Source: Ruminococcus sp.
Lineage (GTDB): Bacteria; Bacillota; Clostridia; Oscillospirales; Acutalibacteraceae
Assembly (NCBI GenBank): GCA_003521625.1
Contig: DPHV01000040.1
Span: 1 to 21,837, forward strand
Length of the DNA stretch: 21,837 nucleotides
Direction: 5' to 3'
Shown here: positions 21,526 through 21,837 of the stretch, piece by piece
Layout: each line of letters starts with the position of its first letter
Position numbering within the stretch: position 1 is the stretch's first letter
The notes under the pieces: model-generated
Seen by the model: only the letters and a program-made list of their open reading frames with translations
Database searches by the model: none
Told to the model about the DNA's origin: nothing
Position numbers and translations under genes: made by a program

Positions 21526-21837
21526 AACTCTCGTCTTTTCGCCAATCATACGTTTCGCCCTTGGATAAATCAAGAGTAATTCCATTAATATAGATTATAT
21601 CATTATTAATCCATTTTATATCTGCATCATAATCATGATATTTATCGTAAATTAATAATTTGTTATTATTGTTAATAAGATAAACTTTTATGGAGTAATC
21701 TACAGTAGCTCCACCATTAGTTTTGTAAGCTTCAACTGTATATGCATTATTCGGAGATGTTGTTGTTAAAAGTAAATCATCTTGAACAAAAGAACAACCG
21801 GAAAACAAGCAAAAGAGACCGCCGAAAAGTTTGTGTA
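21524..21837 (-). CDS. Putative lipoprotein, DUF5412-like, partial at right edge
   Basis: The open frame continues to the window edge, so the start is missing. The visible N-terminal part reads KLFGGLFCLFSGC followed by SFVQDD, a lipoprotein signal peptide ending in a lipobox-like FSGC. That Cys would be the lipidated residue, and an internal TTG at 21808 is not a real start. The mature part has LTTTSPNNAYTVEAYKTNGGATVDYSIKVYLI, which resembles DUF5412-type proteins and related Clostridia lipoproteins, then a WINNDIIYINGITLDL segment. Function is unknown. Unlike its neighbours it is AT-rich with many Asn and Ile codons. It ends within the shared terminator. Confidence 0.72.
   Translation of the reverse strand, partial: HKLFGGLFCLFSGCSFVQDDLLLTTTSPNNAYTVEAYKTNGGATVDYSIKVYLINNNNKLLIYDKYHDYDADIKWINNDIIYINGITLDLSKGETYDWRKDES

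Overview
The window is chromosomal DNA from a spore-forming Firmicute. A complete eight-gene spoIIIA sporulation operon, a bacterial V/A-type ATPase operon of the kind common in Clostridia, strong AGGAGG-type ribosome binding sites, moderate GC with AT-rich intergenic gaps, and frequent TTG/GTG starts all point to Clostridia. An Oscillospiraceae/Ruminococcus-like anaerobe is my best guess from gene content only.

Layout. (1) 130-4798, minus strand: spoIIIAA-AB-AC-AD-AE-AF-AG-AH, transcribed right to left from a sigma-E-like promoter at 4830-4858. The products form the mother-cell side of the SpoIIIA-SpoIIQ channel that keeps the forespore active. (2) 5120-7464, minus strand: prfB (release factor 2, with no programmed frameshift) followed by a cofactor-independent phosphoglycerate mutase of the archaeal type. 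A hairpin terminator at 4849-4887 separates this unit from spoIIIA. (3) 7524-7618: two good back-to-back sigma-A promoters, one for prfB and one for a RING-like/zinc-ribbon membrane protein gene followed by galU, which ends at a strong bidirectional terminator (9613-9649). (4) A convergent PHP-family phosphoesterase gene, then a 181-bp divergent gap carrying a sigma-A promoter flanked by paired TTATGC/GCATAA inverted repeats. (5) An ACT-domain protein and a PFL-family (UPF0210) protein, a widely conserved pair of unknown function. (6) A 489-bp gap filled by composite repeats. (7) 12813-21464: nine V/A-ATPase genes in the order G-type stalk, C, I, K, F, E, A, B, D, ending at a bidirectional terminator. 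(8) The 3' part of a lipoprotein gene on the minus strand, running off the right edge.

Most genes are ordinary housekeeping or sporulation genes. The least explained material is between them. A modular interspersed repeat occurs at 1-132, 4907-5090 (inverted) and 12398-12763. Its modules are palindromic GTAGGG.. hairpins, an AACGTTACC/ATATCAA block, a conserved 28-bp block with a TTCGGAGCG core, a CTCCACT-type 7-bp tandem array, and a GCTAAATTATCGTTTA terminus. Two hairpins in the third copy differ by a compensated base-pair change. The second noteworthy structure is the operator-like array before the ACT/PFL genes. I found no transposase, phage gene, CRISPR array, tRNA or rRNA.
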